The notes under the pieces: model-generated
Seen by the model: only the letters and a program-made list of their open reading frames with translations
Told to the model about the DNA's origin: nothing
Database searches by the model: none
Shown here: in pieces, positions 50,659-60,573 of the stretch
Layout: each line of letters starts with the position of its first letter
Position numbering within the stretch: the stretch's first letter is position 1
Assembly (NCBI RefSeq): GCF_000520995.1
Contig: NZ_JACA01000001.1
Span: 124,001 to 188,000 of the forward strand
Length of the DNA: 64,000 nucleotides
Direction of reading: 5' to 3'
DNA from: Aquimarina macrocephali JAMB N27
GTDB lineage: Bacteria; Bacteroidota; Bacteroidia; Flavobacteriales; Flavobacteriaceae
Program-made: the position numbers and the translations under genes

Positions 50659-51921
50659 TTATTGTCCCCTGATGATACGCACAGGGTCTATTTTTTTTGC
50701 TTTCCGAGAAGGTAAGTAACCTGCCAAAAAAGTTGAAATCATAGCGAATGTGATACCAATGCTATAAAACCAGGGATTGTGATTGATAGGATAAGTAGTA
50801 ATTGTTGGCAATGCCTCTGTCTCAAAAGGTAACTGATCAATAAGATGAGATAGACCAAATCCAATTAACAGTCCTAAAACTCCACCAACAACACCTATGA
50901 TCATGGCTTGGCTCATAAAAATCAATTGCACATCTTTTCCCGAAAAACCAGTTGCCTTTAGAATAGCGATATCATTCATTTTTTCATAAATGAACATATT
51001 TAGAATATTGTAAATACCAAAACCTGCTACAATCAATAGTGTTATAGAGACGGCATAGGTAATTAGGTTTCTAATCGTAGTCCCTGTTTCAAATTGTGCA
51101 TTAGCAGTATTAATATCAATTGCTTTGAGTTTAAACTGTTGCTCTACTTTTTCTGCTAATGCGATGGATTGTTCAATATTGTGAAGTTTTACATTGATAT
51201 CTGTAATATAATTTTCTGCTTCTCCCAAAATACGCTGTATAGTTTTAATAGTAGCAAAACTTTGAATGTTATCAATATCAGCAATCCCACTTTGGTATAT
51301 TCCTACAATTTTTAACGGAAAAACATCTCCTTTTATAGTACTGATCTGTACTCTATCGCCAATATCAAGAGACATTTTTTTTGCAACACCCGCACCTAGT
51401 AAAATTCCATTATCATTATGTTTCAAAGCCTGGGGAGTTCCTTTAACAATGTAATCTTTGAAATTAAAAAATTCCACTTCTTTCATAATATCAACACCGG
51501 TTAGATTACCTCCTAATTCAATAGACCCTGCGATATAAAATATTTGTGACTTAATCTGTGGTATTGCCCCCCTAACCTGAGGATCTTTATTAAGATAGTT
51601 AATGATAGGAAGTGCATTATGAATTCTTTTCTGGCTTTGTTTTGGTTTAATCGAATGCACTACATTAAATGTATTTTGAAATTCACTATATAAGTCTACA
51701 GGTTGTTTTTTTGAAGGTTCAATTTCATTAAAAATATGAATGTGTGGTGTCTGATTAAGAATCAAATCATCTAGCATCTTATTCAGTCCGGTCATAAAAC
51801 AAACCAAAGTAATATATGCGCCAATGCCAAAAGTTACACCCAAAGCTGCTGTCGCAGTTTGTTTGATTTTGGTAACCAGATGTGTTCTGGCAATGTTTAA
51901 TATGACTTTCCAATTGGTCAT
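50659..51921 (-). CDS. FtsX-like ABC permease (MacB/LolC type)
   Basis: 420 residues. One N-terminal helix, a large periplasmic (MacB core) domain (about 45-280), then three helices. The helices carry the FtsX domain pattern 'IYNILNMFIYEKMNDIAILK' + 'ATGFSGKDVQLIFMSQAMII', and the protein ends 'GYLPSRKAKKIDPVRIIRG'. Start overlaps the adaptor stop by 1 nt (TAATG). With the adaptor and ATPase it should form a tripartite-type pump or lipoprotein extractor. Confidence 0.92.
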   Translation of the reverse strand: MTNWKVILNIARTHLVTKIKQTATAALGVTFGIGAYITLVCFMTGLNKMLDDLILNQTPHIHIFNEIEPSKKQPVDLYSEFQNTFNVVHSIKPKQSQKRIHNALPIINYLNKDPQVRGAIPQIKSQIFYIAGSIELGGNLTGVDIMKEVEFFNFKDYIVKGTPQALKHNDNGILLGAGVAKKMSLDIGDRVQISTIKGDVFPLKIVGIYQSGIADIDNIQSFATIKTIQRILGEAENYITDINVKLHNIEQSIALAEKVEQQFKLKAIDINTANAQFETGTTIRNLITYAVSITLLIVAGFGIYNILNMFIYEKMNDIAILKATGFSGKDVQLIFMSQAMIIGVVGGVLGLLIGFGLSHLIDQLPFETEALPTITTYPINHNPWFYSIGITFAMISTFLAGYLPSRKAKKIDPVRIIRGQ

Positions 51922-53003
51922 TATTCGGGTTTATAGATCCAGGTGTTTTTGGTAATTCCTGATAAGATTTCTACAGTATCCATACTCTGAAGCCCAATAG
52001 CAATTTCTACTGTTCCTTTTTCAGTTTTTACTTTAGTATCATCAATCAGGTATTCTTTTGGTATCGTTAGTACTTCTTTTCTTTGAGCTATGATAACATT
52101 TGCCTCTCCAGACAATCCCGGATATAATACCTCTGGGCTTTTGTCAAAAAGAGCTTCAACCATAAAAGTCTGATTACGCTCATCCTTTTTAGGGTATATT
52201 TTACTCACTTTTGCAGTAAATACCTCTCCATTATATGCGTCCAGGGTTATTATAGCTTTTTGGTGTTTTTTAATTTTTACAATATCCACTTCATCAACTA
52301 GCATTTCGACAACAAAGACAGTAGCACTACCAACTGCTGCAATAGGTTCTATAGTATTTACAATCTCTCCGGGATTTTTATATAAGCCATATACCTTGCC
52401 ATTAATTTTGCTATTAATAGTAAAGTCTTTGGTGGTTATTACCGAGGTTTTATAATTGTTTTTTGCCTGTTGTAACCGAGTCTTGAGTTCTTCTCGAGTT
52501 CTATCATACTTATTTTTCAACAGGTTCAAAGAATTTGCAGAAAGTTCGTAGGTGAGTTTTTTAGTATCATGCTCTATTTTAGAACCTATCTGTTGACTCC
52601 ATAGATTTTTCTGACGACAATAATTTATAGAATCATTAGTCATTTTAAGAGTTGCTGATTTAATTTCTTCTTCTATACTACTAAGAATTGCTGCATTGCC
52701 ATTATAGTTTTTTTGGGCAAGCTCAAACGATAACCTAGCATTTTCTGCATTTAACTTAGGGTTACTGTTTATGATCTGAAGCAATGGGGTTTCTTTTTTG
52801 ACACTATCTCCTTCTTCTACAAGGTTTTTATCCAAAATACCATGTACCGAAGCATATACTTGATACAAGCTGTCTGGCTGGATAGTAACCGATGAATATA
52901 CCAATTCTGTAATGTCTCTTACTGCAGGACGTATTTTTTCCTCTTTATCTCCACAGGATATAAGAACAGCAGTAAAAAACATCCATAATACATATTTAGA
53001 CAT
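51921..53003 (-). CDS. Periplasmic adaptor (HlyD/MacA-like) lipoprotein
   Basis: 360 residues. Lipobox 'VLISC' (Cys17). Barrel-lipoyl-hairpin-lipoyl layout: 'GILDKNLVEEGDSVKKETPL', a long coiled-coil hairpin (about 75-180), then 'NSKINGKVYGLYKNPGEIVN' and a beta-barrel domain. First gene of the operon; links the permease to the outer membrane in MacAB-like systems. Substrate not identifiable. No TolC-like gene nearby. Confidence 0.88.
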   Translation of the reverse strand: MSKYVLWMFFTAVLISCGDKEEKIRPAVRDITELVYSSVTIQPDSLYQVYASVHGILDKNLVEEGDSVKKETPLLQIINSNPKLNAENARLSFELAQKNYNGNAAILSSIEEEIKSATLKMTNDSINYCRQKNLWSQQIGSKIEHDTKKLTYELSANSLNLLKNKYDRTREELKTRLQQAKNNYKTSVITTKDFTINSKINGKVYGLYKNPGEIVNTIEPIAAVGSATVFVVEMLVDEVDIVKIKKHQKAIITLDAYNGEVFTAKVSKIYPKKDERNQTFMVEALFDKSPEVLYPGLSGEANVIIAQRKEVLTIPKEYLIDDTKVKTEKGTVEIAIGLQSMDTVEILSGITKNTWIYKPE

Positions 53004-53205
53004 ACCTACATATTTTTATCGAATTTCGTTGAAAAGACTGATTTTCGGAATGATATTTGTCATATTTAAAAAAGATGATAGTCTTTATTTTAGCATAGAG
53101 ATTAGACCAAAATACCTGCTCTAATGAAGCTCAGAAAATATGTGAATTTTACACCAATACAGAGCAGTATAGATCTAACAATTAAAAACCATAAAATACG
53201 AACAA

Positions 53206-53508
53206 ATGCAAATCAATATTCAATTTGTACAAATGCCAACTAGTGAAACCATGGAAGGTTATGTACATGAAAAACTAAATAAATTATTCAAAAAATATGA
53301 TTGGATAATTAAATCGGATGTATTTTTCAAAAAAGAAAACGACCCAAAGGGAAAAGGTAAAATCTGTGATGTAGAGTTAAGTTTACCAGGACCAAAACTA
53401 TATGCTACATCTAATGAGAAAAATTTTGAATTTGCTTTTAAAGAAACACTTAGTGATTTAGAAAGACAGCTCAAAAAACGGAAACAAGAAATGAAACCAT
53501 ATATCTAG
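53206..53508 (+). CDS. hpf: Ribosome hibernation factor, HPF/RaiA family (short form)
   Basis: 100 residues with the beta-alpha-beta-beta-beta-alpha HPF pattern: 'MQINIQFVQMPTSETMEGYV', 'KICDVELSLPGPKLYATS', and a basic C-terminal helix 'ERQLKKRKQEMKPY' that contacts 16S rRNA. It binds idle 70S ribosomes between subunits in stationary phase. Short form without the dimerisation tail. Confidence 0.85.
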   Translation: MQINIQFVQMPTSETMEGYVHEKLNKLFKKYDWIIKSDVFFKKENDPKGKGKICDVELSLPGPKLYATSNEKNFEFAFKETLSDLERQLKKRKQEMKPYI

Positions 53509-54074
53509 GCACTACATTTCTGAAATGAGTCAAAAATTTAACATTCTAAAATTCAAAAACTGACATTTGTCATGTTTTATAAACACTAACAGAATTACTT
53601 TAGCTCATGGTTAACAAATGATTTCTTTAAATTTTTAGTTAAAAAGAAATGGGTTTTGTTGTAGAAATGTAACAAAGCCACAACAAAGAAATTAACTCTA
53701 TTTCTAGGTAAATAGTCCAAAACTTATATTTAGCAATAAATTGAACATTAAGGATTAATATACCAACTAATAAAATTAATTTCTTTGAAGAAAACAGGTA
53801 AGTATATACTTACCTGTTTTTGTTTTATATACACTTATCTTTAAAATTTATCGAAAATAAATAAATTTTTTATTGGTTATACCAAAATTGGGTAAGTGTC
53901 TGTTTTTAAATACAATTCAATTCTTCACTACAAGGTAACCATAGTTTTATTATGCTAAACCCTTGATTTACAGCATAAAAAGCAAATTTACAAATCAACT
54001 CAAATACAATATCAAGTATTCATTGATCGTTAATTCCCAATATACAAACACAAATTTAACTTAAAATTTACATT
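53509..54074. other. Intergenic region with a 30-bp perfect palindrome
   Basis: No gene recognised in 566 bp. 53791-53820 is a perfect palindrome of 15-bp arms (AAAACAGGTAAGTAT and its complement) with no spacer, followed by more Ts, so a terminator with a small TATA loop or an operator. Another 8-bp stem lies at 53655-53662 with 53680-53687. The astacin-type promoter should be near 54000. Confidence 0.55.
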
Positions 54075-54926
54075 ATGAAAACAAGTAAAATATTAAGCCT
54101 CTCGGCTTATGCATTATCTGTATTGATGTTTACCAATTGCCAAACAGAAGATGAGTCTGTAACTACAGAAATTAATCAGGAATCTCCTAAATCAGAAGCT
54201 TCTGCAGAAGTTTATCCTCTAAATGGGGCTGAAAAAACTATATCAAAAGACTTTTTTGATGTCAAAACAGAATTTAAAGAAGTAGATGGTAATCTTATCC
54301 TTGGAGATATGATATTATCTCCCGAACAGGTAGAAGAAACTAACACTTTACAAAAGGGAGTGATCCGAAGAAATAGGCACTGGCCTAAATCAGGAAATTA
54401 CTATTATATTCCTTATACTGTTGACAGTAATTTATCAAACAAAGGTCGTGTAACTAGTGCAATTAATCATTGGGAAAGTAAAACCAAAATTCGATTTATA
54501 AAAAGAACAAATCAAAGAGCTTATATTCGTTTTAGATCAGGATCAGGGTGTTCTTCTTCTGTAGGAAGAACAGGAGGTAGACAAAATATCACCTTAGCTT
54601 CTGGTTGTTCTACCGGAAACACTATTCATGAAATCGGACACGCGATTGGCATGTATCATGAGCAACAACATCCCAAACGAGATAATTATGTTACTGTTAA
54701 TTTTAACAACATCAAAAGTGGTAAAGCTTCTAATTTTAATAAAAGATCTTCTTCTTCGGTTAGAACCTCAACATTTGATATTGGATCTATTATGATGTAT
54801 GGCTCTTACTTTTTTAGTAAAAACGGAAAGCCTACAATCGTAAGAAAAAACGGAAGTACTTTTAATGTACAACGTCGTGCTTTAAGCAGCAGAGACCTTA
54901 GTGTTATAAAACGATACTATAAATAA
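54075..54926 (+). CDS. Astacin-type (M12A) zinc metalloprotease lipoprotein
   Basis: 283 residues. Lipobox 'MFTNC' (Cys22). A 75-residue propeptide-like part precedes the catalytic domain, which starts around 'RHWPKSGNYYYIPYTVD'. The zinc site is 'HEIGHAIGMYHEQ' (185-197: His185, His189, His195, Glu186), and the Met-turn is 'SIMMYGSYFF' (238-247). Extracellular or surface-anchored endopeptidase. Single-gene unit, terminator after. Only one catalytic domain; no T9SS tail, so the lipid anchor is the export route. Confidence 0.93.
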   Translation: MKTSKILSLSAYALSVLMFTNCQTEDESVTTEINQESPKSEASAEVYPLNGAEKTISKDFFDVKTEFKEVDGNLILGDMILSPEQVEETNTLQKGVIRRNRHWPKSGNYYYIPYTVDSNLSNKGRVTSAINHWESKTKIRFIKRTNQRAYIRFRSGSGCSSSVGRTGGRQNITLASGCSTGNTIHEIGHAIGMYHEQQHPKRDNYVTVNFNNIKSGKASNFNKRSSSSVRTSTFDIGSIMMYGSYFFSKNGKPTIVRKNGSTFNVQRRALSSRDLSVIKRYYK

Positions 54927-54946
54927 GAAGAAGGGTCGTTAATTAG

Positions 54947-54984
54947 AAAAAGGAGAGAAATATCAAATATTTCCCTCCTTTTTT
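54947..54984 (+). terminator. Intrinsic terminator after the astacin-type gene
   Basis: Stem 54947-54963 with 54967-54983, one mismatch, 3-nt loop, T-run. Confidence 0.88.
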
Positions 54985-55043
54985 ATATTTCTATTTTCAA
55001 ATAAACTTGATGTAGGTATTCTAAAAATTAGATTCTACGTGTT

Positions 55044-56339
55044 TTATACCACTCTGATCACAAAATAGTTTTTCTTACCACGTTGTAATAAAACGAATTG
55101 ACCATTGATCAAGTCATTATTTGATATCGAATAAGTATCGTTAACCTTTTCTTTGTTTACCGAAATAGAATTTTCTTTCAGTGCTCTTCTAGCTTCTCCA
55201 TTTGATTTAAGAAACCCTGTGTGTTCTGCCAGGGCACCAATAATATCAATACCATTAGCTATTGTATCCTTTGCAATCTCGGCTTGTGGTACACCATCAA
55301 AAACATCTAAAAAAGTAGCTTCATCCAAACCTTTTAGATCTTCAGATGTAGATTTCCCGAAAAGAATTGCAGATGCTTTAATCGCATTATCAAGATCTTC
55401 CTGAGAATGTACAATAACGGTCACCTCATCTGCCAGTTTTTTCTGCAAAATTCGCTGATGCGGAGCTTCTTTATGTTGCTCTATTAAAGTATTTATTTCA
55501 GATTCTGTTAAAAACGTAAAAATCTTAATGTATTTTTCGGCATCTTCATCACTGGTATTTAACCAATATTGGTAAAATTTATATGGTGATGTTCGCTTAG
55601 CATCCAACCATACATTTCCTCCTTCAGATTTACCAAATTTTGATCCATCAGATTTAGTAATTAACGGGCATGTTAATGCATATCCTTTTCCTCCTGCTAT
55701 TCTTCTGATCAGTTCGGTTCCTGTAGTGATATTACCCCACTGATCGCTTCCTCCCATTTGTAAAGTACACTTATGCGCCCTATACAGATGTAAAAAGTCA
55801 TATCCCTGCACCAGTTGGTATGTAAATTCTGTAAATGACATCCCTTCTGATGATTCTGACGAAATTCGATTCTTAACAGAATCTTTCGCCATCATATAAT
55901 TTACAGTAATATGTTTACCCACATCTCTAATAAATTCTAAGAATGAGAACTCTTTCATCCAGTCATAGTTATTGGCCAATACAGCTGCATTGGGAGCATC
56001 ACTTTCAAAATCCAGAAATCTGCTTAGTTGTGATTTTATAGCTTCTTGGTTATGACGAAGTGTTTTTTCATCCAGTAGATTACGCTCTGCCGATTTTCCT
56101 GAAGGATCACCGATCATACCTGTGGCACCACCTACCAATGCAAAAGGCTTATGCCCTGCTCTCTGATAATGTGCCAGTAACATGATAGGAACCAGGTTAC
56201 CGATATGTAATGAATCTGCTGTAGGGTCAAACCCCACATAGGCAGATCTCATTTGCTCCATTAAGTATTCTTCGGTCCCAGGCATCGCATCATGCAACAT
56301 TCCTCTCCAGCGTAATTCTTCTATAAAATTTGTAGTCAT
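55044..56339 (-). CDS. tyrS: Tyrosyl-tRNA synthetase
   Basis: 431 residues from ATG 56339 ('[17 protein letters not shown]'); an upstream ATG at 56354 would add five residues that family members lack. HIGH-type motif in '[13 protein letters not shown]', tyrosine pocket '[11 protein letters not shown]' to '[20 protein letters not shown]', and KMSKS-type '[14 protein letters not shown]'. The C-terminal S4-like RNA-binding domain includes '[20 protein letters not shown]'. Charges tRNA-Tyr. Single gene. Confidence 0.97.
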   Translation of the reverse strand: MTTNFIEELRWRGMLHDAMPGTEEYLMEQMRSAYVGFDPTADSLHIGNLVPIMLLAHYQRAGHKPFALVGGATGMIGDPSGKSAERNLLDEKTLRHNQEAIKSQLSRFLDFESDAPNAAVLANNYDWMKEFSFLEFIRDVGKHITVNYMMAKDSVKNRISSESSEGMSFTEFTYQLVQGYDFLHLYRAHKCTLQMGGSDQWGNITTGTELIRRIAGGKGYALTCPLITKSDGSKFGKSEGGNVWLDAKRTSPYKFYQYWLNTSDEDAEKYIKIFTFLTESEINTLIEQHKEAPHQRILQKKLADEVTVIVHSQEDLDNAIKASAILFGKSTSEDLKGLDEATFLDVFDGVPQAEIAKDTIANGIDIIGALAEHTGFLKSNGEARRALKENSISVNKEKVNDTYSISNNDLINGQFVLLQRGKKNYFVIRVV

Positions 56340-56364
56340 TGTACTATAATTCAATTAAGAGCGA

Positions 56365-56372
56365 CAAAGATA
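56365..56372 (-). promoter_or_regulatory. Bacteroidota -7 element for tyrS
   Basis: On the minus strand TATCTTTG, a full match to TAnnTTTG, 25 bp before the chosen start codon. Confidence 0.6.
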
Positions 56373-56618
56373 AAAATATGGATAATATCCAGCTATGATT
56401 ATGGTAGAAATTGGATGGTATTGATTTATCATCTTCACCAATTGTAAAACACCTGTTACACTAATAGCCATAGCACTAAAATATCCATTCCTCTTTTCTC
56501 TTAAAAAAATTACCGAGTAGTCTAAATACACGTTTCTGGATTTTCACTGAAAACAGGGGGTATGCAGTCTTCAAATAGTAATAATTTCCATTTCTATTAA
56601 TTAAAACCAATTTATATT

Positions 56619-56798
56619 ATGAAAAAACAAGCAAAAAATTCTAAAAAACTGAATCTTAAAAAATTAGAAATCGCAAAATTATATGGTCTAAATACTATTT
56701 ATGGAGGACAACCACACAATGGACAAACTGATAATGAAGCTCCAACCTCTGGTGATGAGCCTATAAAGTCATGTAGATGTAGTAATATTTGTGAGTAA
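56619..56798 (+). CDS. Candidate RiPP (class I lanthipeptide-like) precursor peptide
   Basis: 59 residues, below the usual length cut-off for gene finding. A lysine-rich leader with 'KKLNLKKLEIAKLYGL' resembles the LKLNKETIAKL-like leaders of Bacteroidota natural-product precursors. A Gly-Gly ('IYGGQ', residues 29-30) would be the cleavage site of a C39-type peptidase exporter. The core (about 29 residues) has Ser/Thr residues followed by three cysteines at the end ('SCRCSNICE'), suited to thioether or disulfide rings. Own terminator. No lanthionine synthetase, protease or transporter is next to it, so it is an orphan here; modification enzymes would have to be elsewhere. Confidence 0.75.
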   Translation: MKKQAKNSKKLNLKKLEIAKLYGLNTIYGGQPHNGQTDNEAPTSGDEPIKSCRCSNICE

Positions 56799-56822
56799 TT
56801 TTTTAGTTTAAAGAAAAATTCA

Positions 56823-56865
56823 AAAGACCTTAATACATATTCAAAATATTGAGGTCTTTATTATT
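56823..56865 (+). terminator. Intrinsic terminator after the RiPP-like gene
   Basis: 13-bp stem with one wobble (56823-56835 with 56847-56859), then an A/T-rich tail with Ts. Confidence 0.7.
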
Positions 56866-56917
56866 TAACCCAAAAATGTACATTAATTGTTTACTTTAGT
56901 ATCGTAGAATATATACT

Positions 56918-57931
56918 ATGATATTAGTTACAGGAGCAACAGGTTTAGTAGGAACGCATTTACTGGTTAGACTTATACAGGAAAAACAACAAGTACGTGC
57001 TTTATACAGAACCGAGACTAAAAAAGAACAGGCCAAAAAAGTGTTCTCCTCTTATTTCACAAGTGAAGAAAAACACTTGTTTGATACTATAGAGTGGGTG
57101 AATACTGATATCAATAATATCCCTGTTCTAACTGAAGCTTTTGAAGGAGTTACTCATGTATATCACTGTGCTGCCAAAATTAGTTTTAATCCATCTCACT
57201 ATAGAAAATTAAGAAAAGCCAATATCCATGGCACAGCAAATATTGTAAACCTTTGTTTAATCAAAAAAGTGGCCAAACTCTGCTATGTAAGTTCGATTGC
57301 AACACTTGGGGAAAATTTATTAAATGCTCATATTGATGAGAAGGCAGAATGGAATCCTGAAACTCCTAATTCTGTATATTCAATTACCAAATATGGTGCA
57401 GAGATGGAAGTCTGGAGAGGAATACATGAGGGTCTTACCGCTGTAATTGTAAACCCTGGTATCATTATCGGCCCTGGTTTTTTTGATAATGGTAGTGGAT
57501 ATCTCTTTAAAAGGATTTATGCCGGAATGAAATATTATACTACAGGAACTACCGGTTATGTAGCCATACAGGATGTTGTCGATATTATGTATAAACTCAC
57601 AACAGGTACCTATAGTAACCAACGCTACATTCTGGTTGGTGAGAATTTGAGTTACAAAAGTGCTTTTAGCATGATTGCCAAGGCACTGCACAAACCACTA
57701 CCTAAAAAGAAAATTTCTCCTTTCTTGATGAAAATTGCCTATTATGCGCAACGTGTTAGCCATATTTTGTTTAGAACGAATAGATCGATATTTAGATCAT
57801 CTATACGAAGCGCATTTTCTACAAAATACTATGAGAATGATAAAATAAAAAAGGAACTTATTTATAGTTTTACTCCAATTGAAAAAAGTATCAAAGAAAC
57901 CGCTACTGCTTTTTTGAAGGAGGAGCATTAG
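56918..57931 (+). CDS. NAD-dependent epimerase/dehydratase (extended SDR)
   Basis: 337 residues. Rossmann motif 'VTGATGLVGTHLLVRLI' at the N-terminus, catalytic Tyr-xxx-Lys in 'SVYSITKYGAEMEVWRG', and 'VNPGIIIGPGFFDNG' after it. Related to dihydroflavonol reductase/epimerase-type SDRs acting on nucleotide sugars or small ketones; substrate not known. Ends in a 29-bp overlap with the convergent DUF4296 gene. Confidence 0.9.
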   Translation: MILVTGATGLVGTHLLVRLIQEKQQVRALYRTETKKEQAKKVFSSYFTSEEKHLFDTIEWVNTDINNIPVLTEAFEGVTHVYHCAAKISFNPSHYRKLRKANIHGTANIVNLCLIKKVAKLCYVSSIATLGENLLNAHIDEKAEWNPETPNSVYSITKYGAEMEVWRGIHEGLTAVIVNPGIIIGPGFFDNGSGYLFKRIYAGMKYYTTGTTGYVAIQDVVDIMYKLTTGTYSNQRYILVGENLSYKSAFSMIAKALHKPLPKKKISPFLMKIAYYAQRVSHILFRTNRSIFRSSIRSAFSTKYYENDKIKKELIYSFTPIEKSIKETATAFLKEEH

Positions 57932-58406
57932 TCCTTTTCCCTTTAGCTTCTTCTATCTTTTCCTCGATTATATCTTCTGTAACAACAGGTAAATCTTTAA
58001 GCTTAAGTGTATCTTTATTTTTTGCAATAGAATCTTCAATTTTTTTAATAGAATCCTCTTCCTTTTTCAACTTCTCGTATTTTGCCGTTTCTTTATCCAG
58101 ATTGGCCTTTACGCGAACAAAAATTGCTTCATACTTTTCTATCTGACCAGAATACCAGGTATTATTTTCTACAAAAATAATGCTGTCTATACCATGTTTT
58201 TTCAGAATAAAAACCTCAGGGTTAATACTTTCTTCCTCTAAAGTTTTTCTATCAGAGCTTTTTGCGGCCCTTACAAAAGCAATATCAGTTAAAATTTCAA
58301 CCATACGGTCTTCTTCTATAAACGATTCTGGTTTAGGGGGTTTATTTATACTCTGACAAGAAATAAAGGTCAGAAAAGCTATAGTGTATATTATATTTCT
58401 AATCAT
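57903..58406 (-). CDS. DUF4296 lipoprotein
   Basis: 167 residues. Lipobox 'FISC' (Cys17) and a domain with '[20 protein letters not shown]' and '[20 protein letters not shown]', the DUF4296 pattern limited to Bacteroidota. A long charged helical region follows ('[20 protein letters not shown]') and a Lys/Pro-rich tail. Role unknown, envelope-located. Overlaps pyrC by 4 nt (ATGA) and the epimerase gene by 29 bp at the other end; third gene of a GT-pyrC-DUF4296 operon, a conserved order in the phylum as far as I know. Confidence 0.85.
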   Translation of the reverse strand: MIRNIIYTIAFLTFISCQSINKPPKPESFIEEDRMVEILTDIAFVRAAKSSDRKTLEEESINPEVFILKKHGIDSIIFVENNTWYSGQIEKYEAIFVRVKANLDKETAKYEKLKKEEDSIKKIEDSIAKNKDTLKLKDLPVVTEDIIEEKIEEAKGKRTNAPPSKKQ

Positions 58407-59749
58407 CTGTCAAAAGTTAGTCGTTGTGCGTGTCGCACATCATAGAATTTAAAGTTCTTATATACCAAACTTCCATTAATAAAAGTATGCGTAACTCTCG
58501 ATCTAAAGGTAGTCCCTTCAAAAGGTGACCATCCACATTTATATGCAATATTATCTTTATTTACTGTCCAGGGTGCATTTATATCGACTAAAACAGCATC
58601 TGCATAATATCCTTCTTTTATAAATCCTCTTTTCTCGATCTGAAATAATATTGCCGGATTATGACACATCTTCTCAACGATTTTTTCTAAGCTTATTTTA
58701 TCCTGGTGATAAAATTCTAACATAGCAGGAAGTGCATGCTGTACCAATGGTCCTCCAGAAGGTGCTTTGGTATACATATTATCTTTTTCTTCTTTAGTAT
58801 GCGGAGCATGATCTGTAGCAATTACATCTATTTTATCTTTTAGTAGTGCTTTAAACAGAGCATCCCTGTCTTTTGCTGTTTTTACAGCAGGATTCCATTT
58901 AATCAACGTTCCTTTTTCTTCATAATCTGTGTCAGAAAACCACAAATGGTGAATACATACTTCGGCTGTTATTTTCTTTTCCTTAAGCGGAATTTTATTT
59001 GTAAATAGCTTTAATTCCTTTGCTGTCGAAAGATGAAAAATATGTAATCGTGCTCCTGTCTTTTTAGCTAGTGCTACCGCTTGTGATGAAGACAAGTAAC
59101 AAGCTTCTTCACTTCTAATAATAGGATGAAATTTTACAGGAATATCATCACCGTACTCTGCCTTATATTTTGCGGTATTACGCTTAATCGTTTCTTCATC
59201 TTCACAATGCACCGCGATTAACAAATCTGTAGAAGAGAATATTTTTTCTAACACTTCTGGGTTATCGACCAGCATATTTCCTGTAGATGAGCCTAGAAAC
59301 AGTTTAAGTGCTGCTACTTTTTTAGGATCTACTTTAAGGATTTCTTCTAGATTATCGTTTGTACCACCAAACATAAAAGAGTAATTCGCATAGCTTGTTT
59401 TTGCAGCGATTTCAAATTTTTCTTCGAGTTTTTCTATTGTTGTTGTTTGCGGCACAGTATTAGGCATTTCTATAAAAGAAGTAATCCCACCTGCTATAGC
59501 TGCTCTGGACTCCGTTTCTATAGTTGCTTTATGTGTTAATCCAGGTTCTCTAAAATGTACCTGATCATCAATGACTCCCGGTAATAAGTATTTACCTTCT
59601 GCATCAAAAATGTGTACATCTGGCGACTTTGCACTTATCTGCGGTGCAATCTCTTTAAAAACACCATTTTCTATATATACATCTCCATTAAAAACCTGCC
59701 CTTCATTAACGATGTTAGCATTTTTAATAAGCACATTATCCATAATCAT
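58403..59749 (-). CDS. pyrC: Dihydroorotase
   Basis: 448 residues. Third step of pyrimidine synthesis: carbamoyl-aspartate to dihydroorotate. Motifs: '[18 protein letters not shown]', '[12 protein letters not shown]', '[12 protein letters not shown]' and '[13 protein letters not shown]'. The usual HxH of the first zinc ligand pair is QxH here (Gln in 'DDQVHF'); I recall the same form in other Bacteroidota dihydroorotases, so it is probably functional. The start is placed at the first Met of 'MIMDN', whose ATG overlaps the upstream stop (ATGA). Confidence 0.93.
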   Translation of the reverse strand: MIMDNVLIKNANIVNEGQVFNGDVYIENGVFKEIAPQISAKSPDVHIFDAEGKYLLPGVIDDQVHFREPGLTHKATIETESRAAIAGGITSFIEMPNTVPQTTTIEKLEEKFEIAAKTSYANYSFMFGGTNDNLEEILKVDPKKVAALKLFLGSSTGNMLVDNPEVLEKIFSSTDLLIAVHCEDEETIKRNTAKYKAEYGDDIPVKFHPIIRSEEACYLSSSQAVALAKKTGARLHIFHLSTAKELKLFTNKIPLKEKKITAEVCIHHLWFSDTDYEEKGTLIKWNPAVKTAKDRDALFKALLKDKIDVIATDHAPHTKEEKDNMYTKAPSGGPLVQHALPAMLEFYHQDKISLEKIVEKMCHNPAILFQIEKRGFIKEGYYADAVLVDINAPWTVNKDNIAYKCGWSPFEGTTFRSRVTHTFINGSLVYKNFKFYDVRHAQRLTFDR

Positions 59750-60477
59750 ATTTCGTAGCGATTAAATAAGCTGTTAAATTTCATTTTTATAACTCCAAAA
59801 ACAGCTTCAGAAATAATTCCTTTACTCATTTTTGATGTCCCCCTGGTTCTATCTGTAAAGATTACAGGAATTTCTTTTATTTTAAATTTTAATAAATGAG
59901 CCTTAAACTTCATCTCTATCTGAAAGGCATATCCTACAAATCGAATTTTTTTAAGATTTATTTTTTCTAATACCTCTCTTTTATAACAGACAAATCCTGC
60001 AGTTGTGTCATGAATATCCATTCCTGTTATAAATCGAACATATTTTGAAGCCCCCCAGGATAATAAAACTCTACTCATTGGCCAGTTCACTACATTTACT
60101 CCAGTCACATATCTAGACCCGATAGCAACTTGAGAAGATCCTTTGGCACAAGCATTATACAACCGTATAAGATCGTTAGGGTTATGAGAAAAATCTGCAT
60201 CCATTTCAAAAATGTACTCGTAAGATCGTTCTAATGCCCATTCGAAACCAGTAATATATGCTGTCCCTAAACCTAATTTCCCCGCTCGTTCTATCAAAAA
60301 AAGCGACTCCGGGTATTCTAACCGTAACTCCTTTATCTTATCTGCAGTTCCATCTTGAGAATTATCATCTACAATAAGAATATGGAAATCACGCTGAAGC
60401 GAAAGCACATTCTTAATGATACGCTCCACATTTTCAATTTCATTATAGGTAGGGATTATAACTAAGGCATCCACCAT
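59746..60477 (-). CDS. Polyprenol-phosphate mannosyltransferase-like glycosyltransferase (GT2)
   Basis: 243 residues. GT-A fold with '[18 protein letters not shown]', nucleotide-binding '[17 protein letters not shown]', and the metal-binding D-x-D in '[11 protein letters not shown]'. '[11 protein letters not shown]' is typical of the DPM1-like group. No membrane helices. It transfers a sugar from GDP- or UDP-sugar to a lipid phosphate. First gene of the pyrC operon, with a clear -7 element 18 bp ahead. Confidence 0.9.
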   Translation of the reverse strand: MVDALVIIPTYNEIENVERIIKNVLSLQRDFHILIVDDNSQDGTADKIKELRLEYPESLFLIERAGKLGLGTAYITGFEWALERSYEYIFEMDADFSHNPNDLIRLYNACAKGSSQVAIGSRYVTGVNVVNWPMSRVLLSWGASKYVRFITGMDIHDTTAGFVCYKREVLEKINLKKIRFVGYAFQIEMKFKAHLLKFKIKEIPVIFTDRTRGTSKMSKGIISEAVFGVIKMKFNSLFNRYEI

Positions 60478-60494
60478 CTAGGCTATTTTTCAGG

Positions 60495-60502
60495 CAAATA
60501 TA
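60495..60502 (-). promoter_or_regulatory. Bacteroidota -7 element for the GT2-pyrC-DUF4296 operon
   Basis: On the minus strand TATATTTG, full match to TAnnTTTG, 17 bp before the start codon. Confidence 0.6.
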
Positions 60503-60550
60503 ACTAAATAATTACTAGTTATTTTCTTGTTTTTATGAGTTAATTGATCG

Positions 60551-60558
60551 TAATTTTG
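60551..60558 (+). promoter_or_regulatory. Bacteroidota -7 element for the DUF4271 gene
   Basis: TAATTTTG, full match to TAnnTTTG. It lies after the possible TTG start at 60544, so translation must begin at ATG 60574, which decides the start. Confidence 0.55.
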
Positions 60559-60573
60559 ATCCCAGAACAGAAT

